Assembly (NCBI GenBank): GCA_000492175.2 | Contig: CP097573.1 | Span: 3,596,001-3,660,000, forward strand | Direction: 5' to 3' | DNA length: 64,000 nt | DNA from: Firmicutes bacterium ASF500 | Lineage (GTDB): Bacteria > Bacillota > Clostridia > Oscillospirales > Oscillospiraceae | In this document: one piece after another, positions 33,200 to 40,925 of the stretch | Layout of the letters: each line of letters begins with the position of its first letter | Numbering within the stretch: position 1 is the stretch's first letter | Translations under genes and position numbers: made by a program | Notes under the pieces: model-generated | The model's input: only the letters and a program-made list of their open reading frames with translations | Told to the model about the DNA's origin: nothing | Databases searched by the model: none

Positions 33200-33793
33200 A
33201 TGTACTTTCCAAGCGATATGAACTTTCAATATTTCTTTTTCAGCACATACCCAGGCTTCTTTTTGCAGGCACTCCCTATTGCGCTGATTGCCGGGATAAT
33301 CTATGTAGCCCGCCAGATCCGGCGGGGGCGGCGGCGTTCCACTGGAAGGATCATCTTGTCTTCGCTTTTCGTCTGCTATATCACCGGGCTCCTATGCCTG
33401 ACGCTTCTTAACAGCATCATTGGGGACATTTACTATTTTCTCTTTTACCATGCACCCAGCGGAAGGAGTCACCACTGGTTCACATTTGAGTATGATTTTA
33501 TCCCCGATTTCTTCCACAACTTCGGTGCGGAGAACTTGGGCAATATTGTAATGTTCCTCCCTTTTGGCATCCTCTACCCACTGTTCAAACAGGGCAGCAC
33601 ATGGAAACAGACGTTAATTGCTGGATTTGTGACTACACTGGGGATCGAGTTGCTACAACCTGTATTTGGCCGTAGCTTTGATATAAACGATATTATCTTG
33701 AATTGTGTTGGGGTTACTGCGTCTACCGCTGTATTCTACATTTTGAAAATGATTTTTACCACAGCAAAGAACCAACCACATGAGGTAGAATAG
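33200..33793 (+). CDS. VanZ-family membrane protein 2
   Basis: A 197-residue protein with four to five membrane helices. The VanZ signature appears as NLGNIVMFLPFGILYPLF, then GIELLQPVF, then FDINDIILNCVGVT. The overall similarity to the first VanZ gene is limited to these motifs, so unlike the lipoproteins the two VanZ copies are diverged. It is followed within four bases by a 58-residue membrane protein. Confidence 0.85.
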   Translation: MYFPSDMNFQYFFFSTYPGFFLQALPIALIAGIIYVARQIRRGRRRSTGRIILSSLFVCYITGLLCLTLLNSIIGDIYYFLFYHAPSGRSHHWFTFEYDFIPDFFHNFGAENLGNIVMFLPFGILYPLFKQGSTWKQTLIAGFVTTLGIELLQPVFGRSFDINDIILNCVGVTASTAVFYILKMIFTTAKNQPHEVE

Positions 33794-33797
33794 AAAT

Positions 33798-33974
33798 ATG
33801 AGCAAATCTTTGAGAGTAACACTGAGCGGCATTATACTTATTTTAGCCAGCTTGTTCATTATGGAAATCTGCGTTATAGATGTTCAAACGAGCGGCCCGG
33901 AGGGTTTGGCGCTGGGCCTCTTTGTCTTGGGGCTCATCATCAGCATTGCAGGTATTTTCTTTGTGAAAGAGTAG
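33798..33974 (+). CDS. Small two-helix membrane protein, 58 residues
   Basis: The frame MSKSLRVTLSGIILILASLF is followed by a second hydrophobic stretch (LALGLFVLGLIISIAGIFF) and ends VKE. Two membrane segments are separated by a short acidic loop. GAGGT lies about ten bases before the ATG. It starts four bases after the second VanZ stop, so it is probably co-expressed with it. Family unknown. Confidence 0.6.
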   Translation: MSKSLRVTLSGIILILASLFIMEICVIDVQTSGPEGLALGLFVLGLIISIAGIFFVKE

Positions 33975-34083
33975 CCAGTCAAGCAGAACGCAAACCGGAA
34001 CGATCTACTACCATTCCAATACATGGTAAGGAGTGACGATTTGCATCTAATGTTTGGGTTTAGCGTTGGAAGATAGGTGTGAG

Positions 34084-34374
34084 ATGATGAATTTTACTGT
34101 CTACGCAGGAATTGGAATTTTACTTGTTTTAACGATAGTCGGATTACTTATTTTGTTAAGACGCAATTCCTTCAAATCTGAAAATAGTAAGCGAATATGT
34201 ATTGTGGCAGGGACTCTGCAAGCGGTCCATATAATATTGTATTTGACAGGATTATTGGATAAAATCGCTCAAATCAATGTATATATTGCATTTGGAATTT
34301 GTGCTGCTATTTCCATCATATGTATTTTGATGTCTGCTTGGATGTTGCTGCCTTTTTCAAAGTTTAAGCATTGA
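34084..34374 (+). CDS. Small membrane protein, three helices
   Basis: A 96-residue protein (MMNFTVYAGIGILLVLTIVG at the start) with hydrophobic helices at about 5-26, 41-60 and 70-92. ATG 34084 is chosen because the upstream TTG option lacks a ribosome site. Family unknown. GC is low, like the 58-residue protein upstream and unlike the lipoproteins. Confidence 0.6.
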   Translation: MMNFTVYAGIGILLVLTIVGLLILLRRNSFKSENSKRICIVAGTLQAVHIILYLTGLLDKIAQINVYIAFGICAAISIICILMSAWMLLPFSKFKH

Positions 34375-34466
34375 ATAAAGTATCTGCTTATGTTTATTGC
34401 TATACTTCAAGTGATTAGTACGATAGTTATATTTTTGTTTCCCGATTAGGCTGAATGACAAATATC

Positions 34467-34669
34467 AATTTACCGGCTTGATGAAAAAATAGGAGGAATA
34501 GAAAGTGGAAATTGTTGCGGTTATTTTCACCCTTGTGGTGGGCGTCTTGGCAGAAGCGACCATCGGCATCAGCTGGAATATGCGCGGCGTGGGGACGCTG
34601 TTGGGCGTTGCGATTATGGGAGCATTCATCCTGTGGGCAGTCTGGCATCCGAAGGACAAAGGGAAATAA
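34467..34669 (+). repeat. 203-bp direct repeat, copy 1 (leader plus 54-residue gene)
   Basis: Starts AATTTACCGGCTTGATGAAA and includes AGGAGGAATAGAAA and the whole 54-codon gene. Copy 2 is at 35303-35505 with the same length, so there are no net indels, only base differences. Confidence 0.85.
34505..34669 (+). CDS. Small membrane protein, 54 residues, copy 1
   Basis: GTG start eight bases after AGGAGG. The sequence VEIVAVIFTLVVGVLAEATI is a membrane helix, then SWNMRGVGTLLGVAIMGAFI forms a second, ending in a basic tail (WHPKDKGK). A tight two-helix hairpin is expected. The second copy, at 35341, differs mainly at the tail. The two copies flank the SUKH-like gene at 34723. Function unknown. 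Confidence 0.65.
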   Translation: MEIVAVIFTLVVGVLAEATIGISWNMRGVGTLLGVAIMGAFILWAVWHPKDKGK

Positions 34670-34722
34670 CGTATCACGCAGATTTCTAAATCGGGTTTTA
34701 TTTTATGGAGGTATCGATCTAA

Positions 34723-35304
34723 ATGAACCTACTGTATGAAAAATATAAAAACTTGAAGATAGATGGTAGCTGGATTGGTTTAGAGACTGGAGCGCAAACA
34801 CCGTATTTTTGCACTCCCATTGGAGCGGAAATCATCGGCTGGGATAATGGCATCCACTACTGCTTTATTAAGGGCTTTGGAGATATGGTGTTCTGCGTCA
34901 ACCCAGAACCTTGCTGCGATTACAATGTCTATCCGATTGCCCGTAATTTCTGCGATTTCTTGGGGCTGATACTCGCCACTGGTAATACAAATACTTTGCA
35001 GCAGATTATTTGGTGGGATAAAAAAAGGTTTGAGGATTTTGTTAATAGTACAGAAGAACAGGAATATAGAGTTCGGCCCGAAGTGCAAGGTGTCTTGAGT
35101 ACAATTCGCAAAGGGATAGATATAACACCGATAGATACCCCATTTGAATATGTCAAGGATTTGCAAAGCAATTTTCCCTATGAACAAATTCCATTTACAA
35201 ATGAGTATTATGATACTTTAGGAATTGAACGGCCAGACGGAACAGAGCCAGAGGAAAACGGCTTTGAGTTTAGAGCGGTAGAAATTACGGTTGATAAAAA
35301 CTAA
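34723..35304 (+). CDS. SUKH-like putative immunity protein
   Basis: A 193-residue cytoplasmic protein, low GC. The core PIGAEIIGWDNGIHYCFIKG, FGDMVFCVNPEP, then YPIARNFCDFLGLILATGNT fits the SUKH pattern of a hydrophobic strand ladder followed by a helix that ends in a small-residue turn. The C-terminus is acidic. It lies exactly between two 203-bp direct repeats; its stop codon falls inside the second. No toxin gene is near. The family call is by pattern only. Confidence 0.5.
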   Translation: MNLLYEKYKNLKIDGSWIGLETGAQTPYFCTPIGAEIIGWDNGIHYCFIKGFGDMVFCVNPEPCCDYNVYPIARNFCDFLGLILATGNTNTLQQIIWWDKKRFEDFVNSTEEQEYRVRPEVQGVLSTIRKGIDITPIDTPFEYVKDLQSNFPYEQIPFTNEYYDTLGIERPDGTEPEENGFEFRAVEITVDKN

Positions 35305-35505
35305 TTTACCGGCCTGATGAAAAAACAGGAGGAATAGAAAGTGGAAATTGTTGCGGCTATTATCACCCTTGTGGTGGGCATCCTGGCAGAAGCGACCATT
35401 GGCATCAGCTGGAATATGCGTGGTGTGGGAACGCTACTGGGCGTTGCGATCATGGGAGCGTTCATCCTGTGGGCGGTTCGGCATACGAAGAACAAGCAAA
35501 ATTAG
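35303..35505 (+). repeat. 203-bp direct repeat, copy 2 (leader plus 54-residue gene)
   Basis: Starts AATTTACCGGCCTGATGAAA; equal in length to copy 1 at 34467-34669. A shorter trace of the leader (CCGGTTGATCGGCCTGATAA) recurs near 36167-36186, before the gene at 36246. Confidence 0.85.
35341..35505 (+). CDS. Small membrane protein, 54 residues, copy 2
   Basis: GTG start after AGGAGG, reading VEIVAAIITLVVGILAEATI and a second helix SWNMRGVGTLLGVAIMGAFI, ending RHTKNKQN. Nearly identical to copy 1 apart from the tail. It is followed 61 bases later by an acidic cytoplasmic protein gene. Confidence 0.65.
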   Translation: MEIVAAIITLVVGILAEATIGISWNMRGVGTLLGVAIMGAFILWAVRHTKNKQN

Positions 35506-35566
35506 GTTATCACACAGATTATCAAACCTGCGGTTTGAAACGGAGATATATAAGGGGGCATTCCAT

Positions 35567-36157
35567 ATGTTTTTTTCTAAACATTCTCAACGGCAGAAGA
35601 CCGGCGTTCGTCCTCACCAAATCGTTTTTGAGAAAGAGAACACCGAAAACACATACATCTCTTGGGAAGACAAGAAGAAGCCGCGAATTAGAATGGAGGA
35701 TGGCATCACCCAGGAGGAATACCAAGCGATGGTTTCCCGCTGGGATGAGATGCTGTCTCTGGCTGAGGAGATTATCTGGCGGAATTACCTGAATCCCAAA
35801 AGTGATGACCTCATGTCCGAGGTAGATTCTTTCCCTGACATCCGATTCCTCACCGGGAATTATTATGTGGGGGATGTGTCCTATGGCTATGTCCATCGAG
35901 ATAAAAAACATCAGCCATATCAAATCAAAGGCGGACGGCTACGGCATAAGTACCACAACGGTAAGGAGTGGGTGGAGGAATGGCTCCCCTTGGACAGCCC
36001 AGAAATCACCAAGTATTATCGAATTATTCTCCACTTGCGCCTTACAGGTGACGAGGGCGGCAAGGAGAATGATTATATGGGGCTGGACTTAATAGCGGAA
36101 TTTGAGGGGTTAAGTGATCCCCTGGAATTTGATATCCTTTCTCATGATGTTATTTAA
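35567..36157 (+). CDS. Unrecognised acidic cytoplasmic protein, 196 residues
   Basis: Starts at ATG 35567 behind AAGGGGG; an upstream open frame overlaps the 54-residue gene and is rejected. The sequence MFFSKHSQRQKTGVRPHQIV leads into helices (GITQEEYQAMVSRWDEMLSL), then strands with Tyr and Gly (GDVSYGYVHRDKKHQPYQI, EWVEEWLPLD) and an acidic end. No signal or membrane part. Its position beside the duplicated small membrane genes and its size suit an immunity protein, but no family is recognised. Confidence 0.6.
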   Translation: MFFSKHSQRQKTGVRPHQIVFEKENTENTYISWEDKKKPRIRMEDGITQEEYQAMVSRWDEMLSLAEEIIWRNYLNPKSDDLMSEVDSFPDIRFLTGNYYVGDVSYGYVHRDKKHQPYQIKGGRLRHKYHNGKEWVEEWLPLDSPEITKYYRIILHLRLTGDEGGKENDYMGLDLIAEFEGLSDPLEFDILSHDVI

Positions 36158-36245
36158 TTCGCTTAATTCCGGTTGATCGGCCTGATAAAAAATAAATGCA
36201 GGCAATTCTGCAATCCCCATAAATCTATTTTTAGGAGGAACCACC

Positions 36246-37715
36246 ATGAACATCACGGGGTTGGGAAACATCCCCAACATCGCCAACCAAATCACCACCG
36301 GCGCGCCCCAGGCGGGCTTCCGCTGCGACCCCAGCGCCGTTGCGGCTTCCGGCAACAGTACATCGCAGAGCTCTGCGCCGCTGCTCAACCTGGACCTCTC
36401 TGACCGCAAGGGCTGGCAGCAGGACTACTCCATCCGGGACGCGGCGGAGAGCCTGTGGAAGCAGGAGAACTTTAACTTCAACCTCTTTGACTCCGCCAGC
36501 ATCCAGCGGATGCAGGATCGTGTGCGGCAGGGCAGCTATACCATGAAGCCCACCGACGCGGAGCTGTCCGCCTACATAGACACCCTGCGGCAGAACGGTC
36601 TGGACGGTGCTGTGGACTGGAGCGGCCTGACCCGTGAGCTGGAGGCGTTCCAGACCACCACCCCGGAGGAACTGGAGGACGGGCTGGACTATCTGGCCTC
36701 CCGCTACACGGCGGCGCTGGATAAGCTGGAGCGCAATTACAGCGGCGAGGAGCTGACCGCCCAGCTTGCCAAGCTGGAGGAGGTCTATCAGGCCGGGAAG
36801 TCCGGGATGATCGAGGGCTACACCCAGCTTTTGCAGGACAATCTGGGCCTGTCCGGCAGCGACGCCCAGGCGGTCCGGGACAGCTTCTCCGCCATCCTGT
36901 CTGAGAAGGTGGATGCTTACCGCTCGGCGCTGGGACAGGTGCATGCGGCCGTGGAGCAGACCGGTCCCGACAGCGTGTGGCTGAAGGACCACGACGCCTA
37001 CATTGCCTCTCAGCTCCGGACGGCGGGCAAGGCGGGTAAGGCAGGTCAAAGCGAGGCCCGGTACTCGGTGCAGGACCTGGCCGCCGCCGGGAAAATCGCC
37101 CAGGACTATCAGGCGGAAATTTTCGGTGCGTCCTCCTGCGGGCGGGACGAGGCGAGGCTGGGCCTTAACCTGGCTATGGCGGACATGAAGGCGGAGACGA
37201 TGATCTCCAAGGGACTGGTGAGCGAAAACATGGCTTCCCTGCTTCGGAACAGCCGCGCTCAGGGGCACGAAAACGCGCTGGCGGCACTGGATCAGGCTCT
37301 CGCCCGCCGGGAAAGCAACCGTTCATCCGGAGAACCCAAGGGGACCTTTGCCCCTGTGGACCGTTCCGTGTTCCAGGGCATCTACAACGCCACGATGAAC
37401 GCCTACCGGCAGAACGGCGGCGATGGGACCGGAGCCATCCGTGCTGGCGTCTCCGCCGGCCAGAAGCTGACCGCCCAAGCCGCCGCCCGGAACCCCCAGG
37501 CCCTGCGCTGGGGCATCTCCCAGGAGCACTACTGGAAGGAGTTCTACAAAACCCCGGAGGAGCGGACCCCCTCGCGTTTGGACACTCAAATCAATAACCT
37601 GCTGATTCAAGCGGGCCAACCCCCGAGGCCCCAGCGTTCTACCTATCAGGAATATGTAAACCGCTGGCAGGACTTCCTTACAGCGATTGGCGGCGGGGTG
37701 AATATCCGGGCGTGA
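36246..37715 (+). CDS. Unrecognised helical protein, 489 residues
   Basis: Begins MNITGLGNIPNIANQITTGA after TAGGAGG. No signal peptide or membrane helix. From residue about 75 onward it is a series of long helices rich in Ala, Gln and Leu (DAELSAYIDTLRQNGLDGAV, ELTAQLAKLEEVYQAGKSGM), with a low-complexity KAGKAGQ stretch near 262. The short N-terminus resembles clostridial surface or rod-like assembly proteins. Its GC is high, unlike the low-GC genes just upstream. It may be a partner of the proteins at 29183 and 29743. Function unknown. Confidence 0.65.
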   Translation: MNITGLGNIPNIANQITTGAPQAGFRCDPSAVAASGNSTSQSSAPLLNLDLSDRKGWQQDYSIRDAAESLWKQENFNFNLFDSASIQRMQDRVRQGSYTMKPTDAELSAYIDTLRQNGLDGAVDWSGLTRELEAFQTTTPEELEDGLDYLASRYTAALDKLERNYSGEELTAQLAKLEEVYQAGKSGMIEGYTQLLQDNLGLSGSDAQAVRDSFSAILSEKVDAYRSALGQVHAAVEQTGPDSVWLKDHDAYIASQLRTAGKAGKAGQSEARYSVQDLAAAGKIAQDYQAEIFGASSCGRDEARLGLNLAMADMKAETMISKGLVSENMASLLRNSRAQGHENALAALDQALARRESNRSSGEPKGTFAPVDRSVFQGIYNATMNAYRQNGGDGTGAIRAGVSAGQKLTAQAAARNPQALRWGISQEHYWKEFYKTPEERTPSRLDTQINNLLIQAGQPPRPQRSTYQEYVNRWQDFLTAIGGGVNIRA

Positions 37716-37760
37716 TAAATCGCCCAAATAAATATTGTCTTTATTTAGGGGGAATTTGCT

Positions 37761-38213
37761 ATGAGCATGAATAAAAGATTACTTGCTGTTGCGCTGATGT
37801 TTTCGCTGTTTATGTCTCTTGCGGCCTGTAGCAATCAGGAGTCTCCATCGAATGGTACTCCAGAAAGCGGAGCAAAAGGCGAGGTATCTGATATCTCTGT
37901 TGAATACAATGAAGACGAATTTTTGCCGATTGGGTCAGTCGTTCTTCTGAAAGGCGGAAACAAGCGGATTATGATTTGCGGACGCATTCAGGCACAGGCG
38001 GGTTCTGATATCATTTATGATTACTCTGCCTGTTACTATCCGGAAGGAATTGTAGATCCGCAATCCATGTTCTTCTTTAACCGAGACGCAATCGAAACCG
38101 TGTATTTCCGTGGCTACGAGGATCAGGACGAATTAGATTACCGGCATGATGTATTGGATCAATTGGGCGAACTGGAAATTCGGGACGGAATGATTGTTTC
38201 AAAAGGGAGTTGA
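37761..38213 (+). CDS. DUF4176 lipoprotein
   Basis: A 150-residue protein with a lipoprotein signal (MNKRLLAVALMFSLFMSLAAC). From about residue 55 it is a DUF4176 domain: LPIGSVVLLKGGNKRIMICG, then DYSACYYPEGIVDP and FFFNRDAIETVYFRGY. DUF4176 proteins are usually cytoplasmic and often encoded near type VII (WXG/LXG) secretion genes, so a lipid-anchored form is unusual. There is no WXG or EssC-like gene in this window. It follows the 489-residue protein by 45 bases. Confidence 0.8.
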   Translation: MSMNKRLLAVALMFSLFMSLAACSNQESPSNGTPESGAKGEVSDISVEYNEDEFLPIGSVVLLKGGNKRIMICGRIQAQAGSDIIYDYSACYYPEGIVDPQSMFFFNRDAIETVYFRGYEDQDELDYRHDVLDQLGELEIRDGMIVSKGS

Positions 38214-38288
38214 AACGAAGCTGATCCCCATTCACAGGGGATAGAGAGCTATCCCTGACAGCAGATATTCAAAACGGAGGCAGCAATC

Positions 38289-40484
38289 ATGGAACTGGAA
38301 TGGGAACAGGAGCGGCAGTCGACCTGTACTGCTGTGGCGCTGGCTGGGGCGTTCCTGGGCGCGGCGCTGGGAGCGGACTGCTTTCTGGCGGCGGATTACC
38401 TGATCGGCGGGATTCCTGCCTTACTCTGCGGAGCGGCAATCGCATTCTGGGCGGTCAAGGGCGGGGTGTTGTTTGCCAACAGGAACAGCCAGGCTGTGGT
38501 GTTGCTGGCGCTCTTTCCGACACTTCTCTGGGGAATTTTTGTCAACCATTTGAGTTTCGCCCTTGCCGCCGCCCCTGGCGATCCAGCAGGCATACAACAG
38601 GCGTTCCTCAGTCCACTGTTCTTCACAGGCGGCACCAACTACTGGTTTCAGTTGGCTGGATTGTCAGCGGCAGCTTTGGGTTCCTGGACTACCCTATTCC
38701 GTGACGCAAAGAAAGAGCAGGAATTTCTGGAGCGGGCATCCCGCCCCTGCAAGCCTCCCCAGGAAGCGCCACCTGCGGATCTGGAGATCTACCTGCCCAA
38801 GCACGCCTGGATACGTCCCTGGCTCCTACAAAGGCGCATCACCCAAGGACTGTGGCTGACGGTTCTCTTTCTCCTCGTCTGGCTTCCGGATCTGCTTGGA
38901 CATGAGTTGGCCTTGTTCTACGCCCTATGCGGTATGGGCTTTAGTTTTTTGGCGATTGCTTCCCTGCCTGGACCATCCGGGCATATTCTTGCGGCCCGTA
39001 AGGTGATGTACGCCCGAAAGGACGGACAGCTTTGGCTGATTGCGATGCAGCGCATCCAGGATGCCACCCTTCATGTGCGGTTCCCAAAGCTGGCACAGAT
39101 ATGGGATCAACTGCCGCAGACCCAGCGGACCCGCTTCAAGGCGTCCATAGTCTCTCTGCTTTCAAAAGAAAATAACATTGCCGTCAAGATCAGCAGACCC
39201 AGTCTCGAATACCAGAACAAATGGAGATGGGTCATATCCAATGACGTGGGGCGTAAAGCCCCTATTCCAAAGGTCTATCCCAAATTCAGCCCGGTTCCTG
39301 GCGATACGGAACCACTCAAAGAGGCTGTGCCGGTTTGGTGGCGCAATCCTATGATGACTCTGGTGATCACCGTGTTCTGTCTGACGGTGGGCATTCACAT
39401 CGGGCTGGAAGAGGAGCGCCAGGCCGCGCTCCTCCCGCCAGAGCCTCCCCCGGTGGAGTCTGTTGTGCCTGACCCGAAGGATTCCACACCCGTCACCAAG
39501 GCCATCGCCCCCGAGGTCATTGGGGACTACTACTTAAACGGCCTGATCCTCCGGACGGATGACGCCTTCCAGGCGTCCACAACCCAGCTGGAGGACCAGG
39601 AGAACGGCCTCACCTACCAGATATCCCTGCAATACGGTGTAGGCGAGGAAGCCGCCCAAATTTCTCTGGGGAGAACGCAGGGAGAAAATGTCCGCTGCCT
39701 CCGCCCGGACAGTGAGGAATTCCTCTGGGGTATGGGGGACAACGGGGTCACCTATCGCTACAATCTTCGGACGGTGCAGCTCCCACACGAGCAGACTGCC
39801 CACACCGGCGCGGCCCTGTCTGAGCGGGGCACGCTGATCATCATTGAGTGCGTCCACGATGACGATACCGATGAGGAACTGGCGCGGGGTACGCTGCTGT
39901 ATATGCTGGAAAACCTCCAGTTTACCGGGCCGGCTATTACAGAGGAAAACTATCAGGAACAGCTCCGCCCAGCCATCAACATGGGCTTCAACTACTGCGG
40001 CCAGGCGTTCTTCAAGGCGCCGGAGGGGATGTTTGAGTACGATGTGTTTCTGGACACCTTCATGCCCTGCGGCGGAAAGATGAATTACTACGACGACGGT
40101 ATCTCTATGATGACCCAGGCCCACGGCCTCCGGGTCTCCGCCGCCATTGTTCCAAACGAGGGGACCGCCATGGATGTGGTGGAGCAGGCGTATCAGGACT
40201 TGAAAGCGGCGGGGCGGCAGTACGATGAACAGACGCTGTTCCAGGACGCTTACAACGAGGAGGGCAACAACGCCTGCCGTCTCACGGTCTACTATGACGG
40301 GGGGCGCACCCGCGTCACGGTACTGGTGGCCATAGAGGAGCGGGAGGGGTACTATCTTTTCAAGGAGATGACCTGTCTGCCCGAGGAGGTGGACAGCGAA
40401 TATCAGGCGGTTTTCAAGGAGATGGAGACCACCTGCGGCATTGAGGTTTCCGTGATGGAGGACCTTGGCCGGCACAGCCAATGA
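38289..40484 (+). CDS. Large multi-helix membrane protein with outer domain
   Basis: A 731-residue protein. It starts MELEWEQERQSTCTAVALAG, then has four hydrophobic helices in residues 15-135 and two more at about 182-230. A cytoplasmic stretch (240-345) follows, one helix (about 352-370), a Pro-rich hinge (PPEPPPVESVVPDPKDS) and a C-terminal outer domain of 330 residues. The outer part carries two copies of a strand-rich module with QLEDQENGLTYQISLQYGVG and KMNYYDDGISMMTQAHGLRV. Family not recognised. The next gene has the same N-terminal opening and is truncated. Confidence 0.65.
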   Translation: MELEWEQERQSTCTAVALAGAFLGAALGADCFLAADYLIGGIPALLCGAAIAFWAVKGGVLFANRNSQAVVLLALFPTLLWGIFVNHLSFALAAAPGDPAGIQQAFLSPLFFTGGTNYWFQLAGLSAAALGSWTTLFRDAKKEQEFLERASRPCKPPQEAPPADLEIYLPKHAWIRPWLLQRRITQGLWLTVLFLLVWLPDLLGHELALFYALCGMGFSFLAIASLPGPSGHILAARKVMYARKDGQLWLIAMQRIQDATLHVRFPKLAQIWDQLPQTQRTRFKASIVSLLSKENNIAVKISRPSLEYQNKWRWVISNDVGRKAPIPKVYPKFSPVPGDTEPLKEAVPVWWRNPMMTLVITVFCLTVGIHIGLEEERQAALLPPEPPPVESVVPDPKDSTPVTKAIAPEVIGDYYLNGLILRTDDAFQASTTQLEDQENGLTYQISLQYGVGEEAAQISLGRTQGENVRCLRPDSEEFLWGMGDNGVTYRYNLRTVQLPHEQTAHTGAALSERGTLIIIECVHDDDTDEELARGTLLYMLENLQFTGPAITEENYQEQLRPAINMGFNYCGQAFFKAPEGMFEYDVFLDTFMPCGGKMNYYDDGISMMTQAHGLRVSAAIVPNEGTAMDVVEQAYQDLKAAGRQYDEQTLFQDAYNEEGNNACRLTVYYDGGRTRVTVLVAIEEREGYYLFKEMTCLPEEVDSEYQAVFKEMETTCGIEVSVMEDLGRHSQ

Positions 40485-40503
40485 CAGAAAGAGAGGGAAC
40501 AGC

Positions 40504-40779
40504 ATGGATTTAGAATGGGAACGGGAGAAACCACGTGACAATATAGTTGCGGGTACTGTGGGGGCATTTTTAGGCTCCCTGATCGGCGTGGCCTGCATCG
40601 TCATCCTCAGCAAACTGGGATATGTGTCCGCGGTGTCCGGCTTGGTCATGGCGGTGTGTGCCATCAAGGGCAACTGCGGGACAATGTCACCTTCCTCTCC
40701 GCTCTTCGGATGCTGGAGAGTATGGCGGAGCGAAAGCTCCTGTCGGAAGCGGAGACGGAGCGGGCCAAGGCCGAACTGA
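40504..40779 (+). pseudogene. Truncated relative of the large membrane protein
   Basis: Opens MDLEWEREKPRDNIVAGTVG, a close parallel to the MELEWEQERQ opening of the gene before it, with the same kind of glycine-rich first helices (GAFLGSLIGVACIVI). After about residue 57 (near base 40673) the family resemblance stops and the frame runs into sequence that codes in another frame. I read it as a gene cut at the join with the recombinase module. Confidence 0.65.
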
Positions 40780-40814
40780 AGCGGCGGCTCCGGCCCACCT
40801 TGATTTTTGCCTGA
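40677..40814 (+). pseudogene. SHOCT-like C-terminal remnant before the recombinases
   Basis: The frame reads RDNVTFLSALRMLESMAERK, then LLSEAETERAKAELKRRLRP, and stops at 40814. The L..L..LL.EAE...AKAEL pattern is that of SHOCT-type short helical domains, which commonly precede large serine recombinase genes in clostridial elements. It has no start codon of its own here; the 5' part was replaced by the truncated membrane-protein gene. Confidence 0.55.
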
Positions 40815-40925
40815 GAACAGGTACATTCTGCTTGGTTTTGAGGGCTGTTTTTGGTTGGTATTGGTGAATAGCTGTTTCAAAAACCTTGTGATATTGTGTG
40901 TCGCAGAAAGGAGGTCAAAAAAGAT

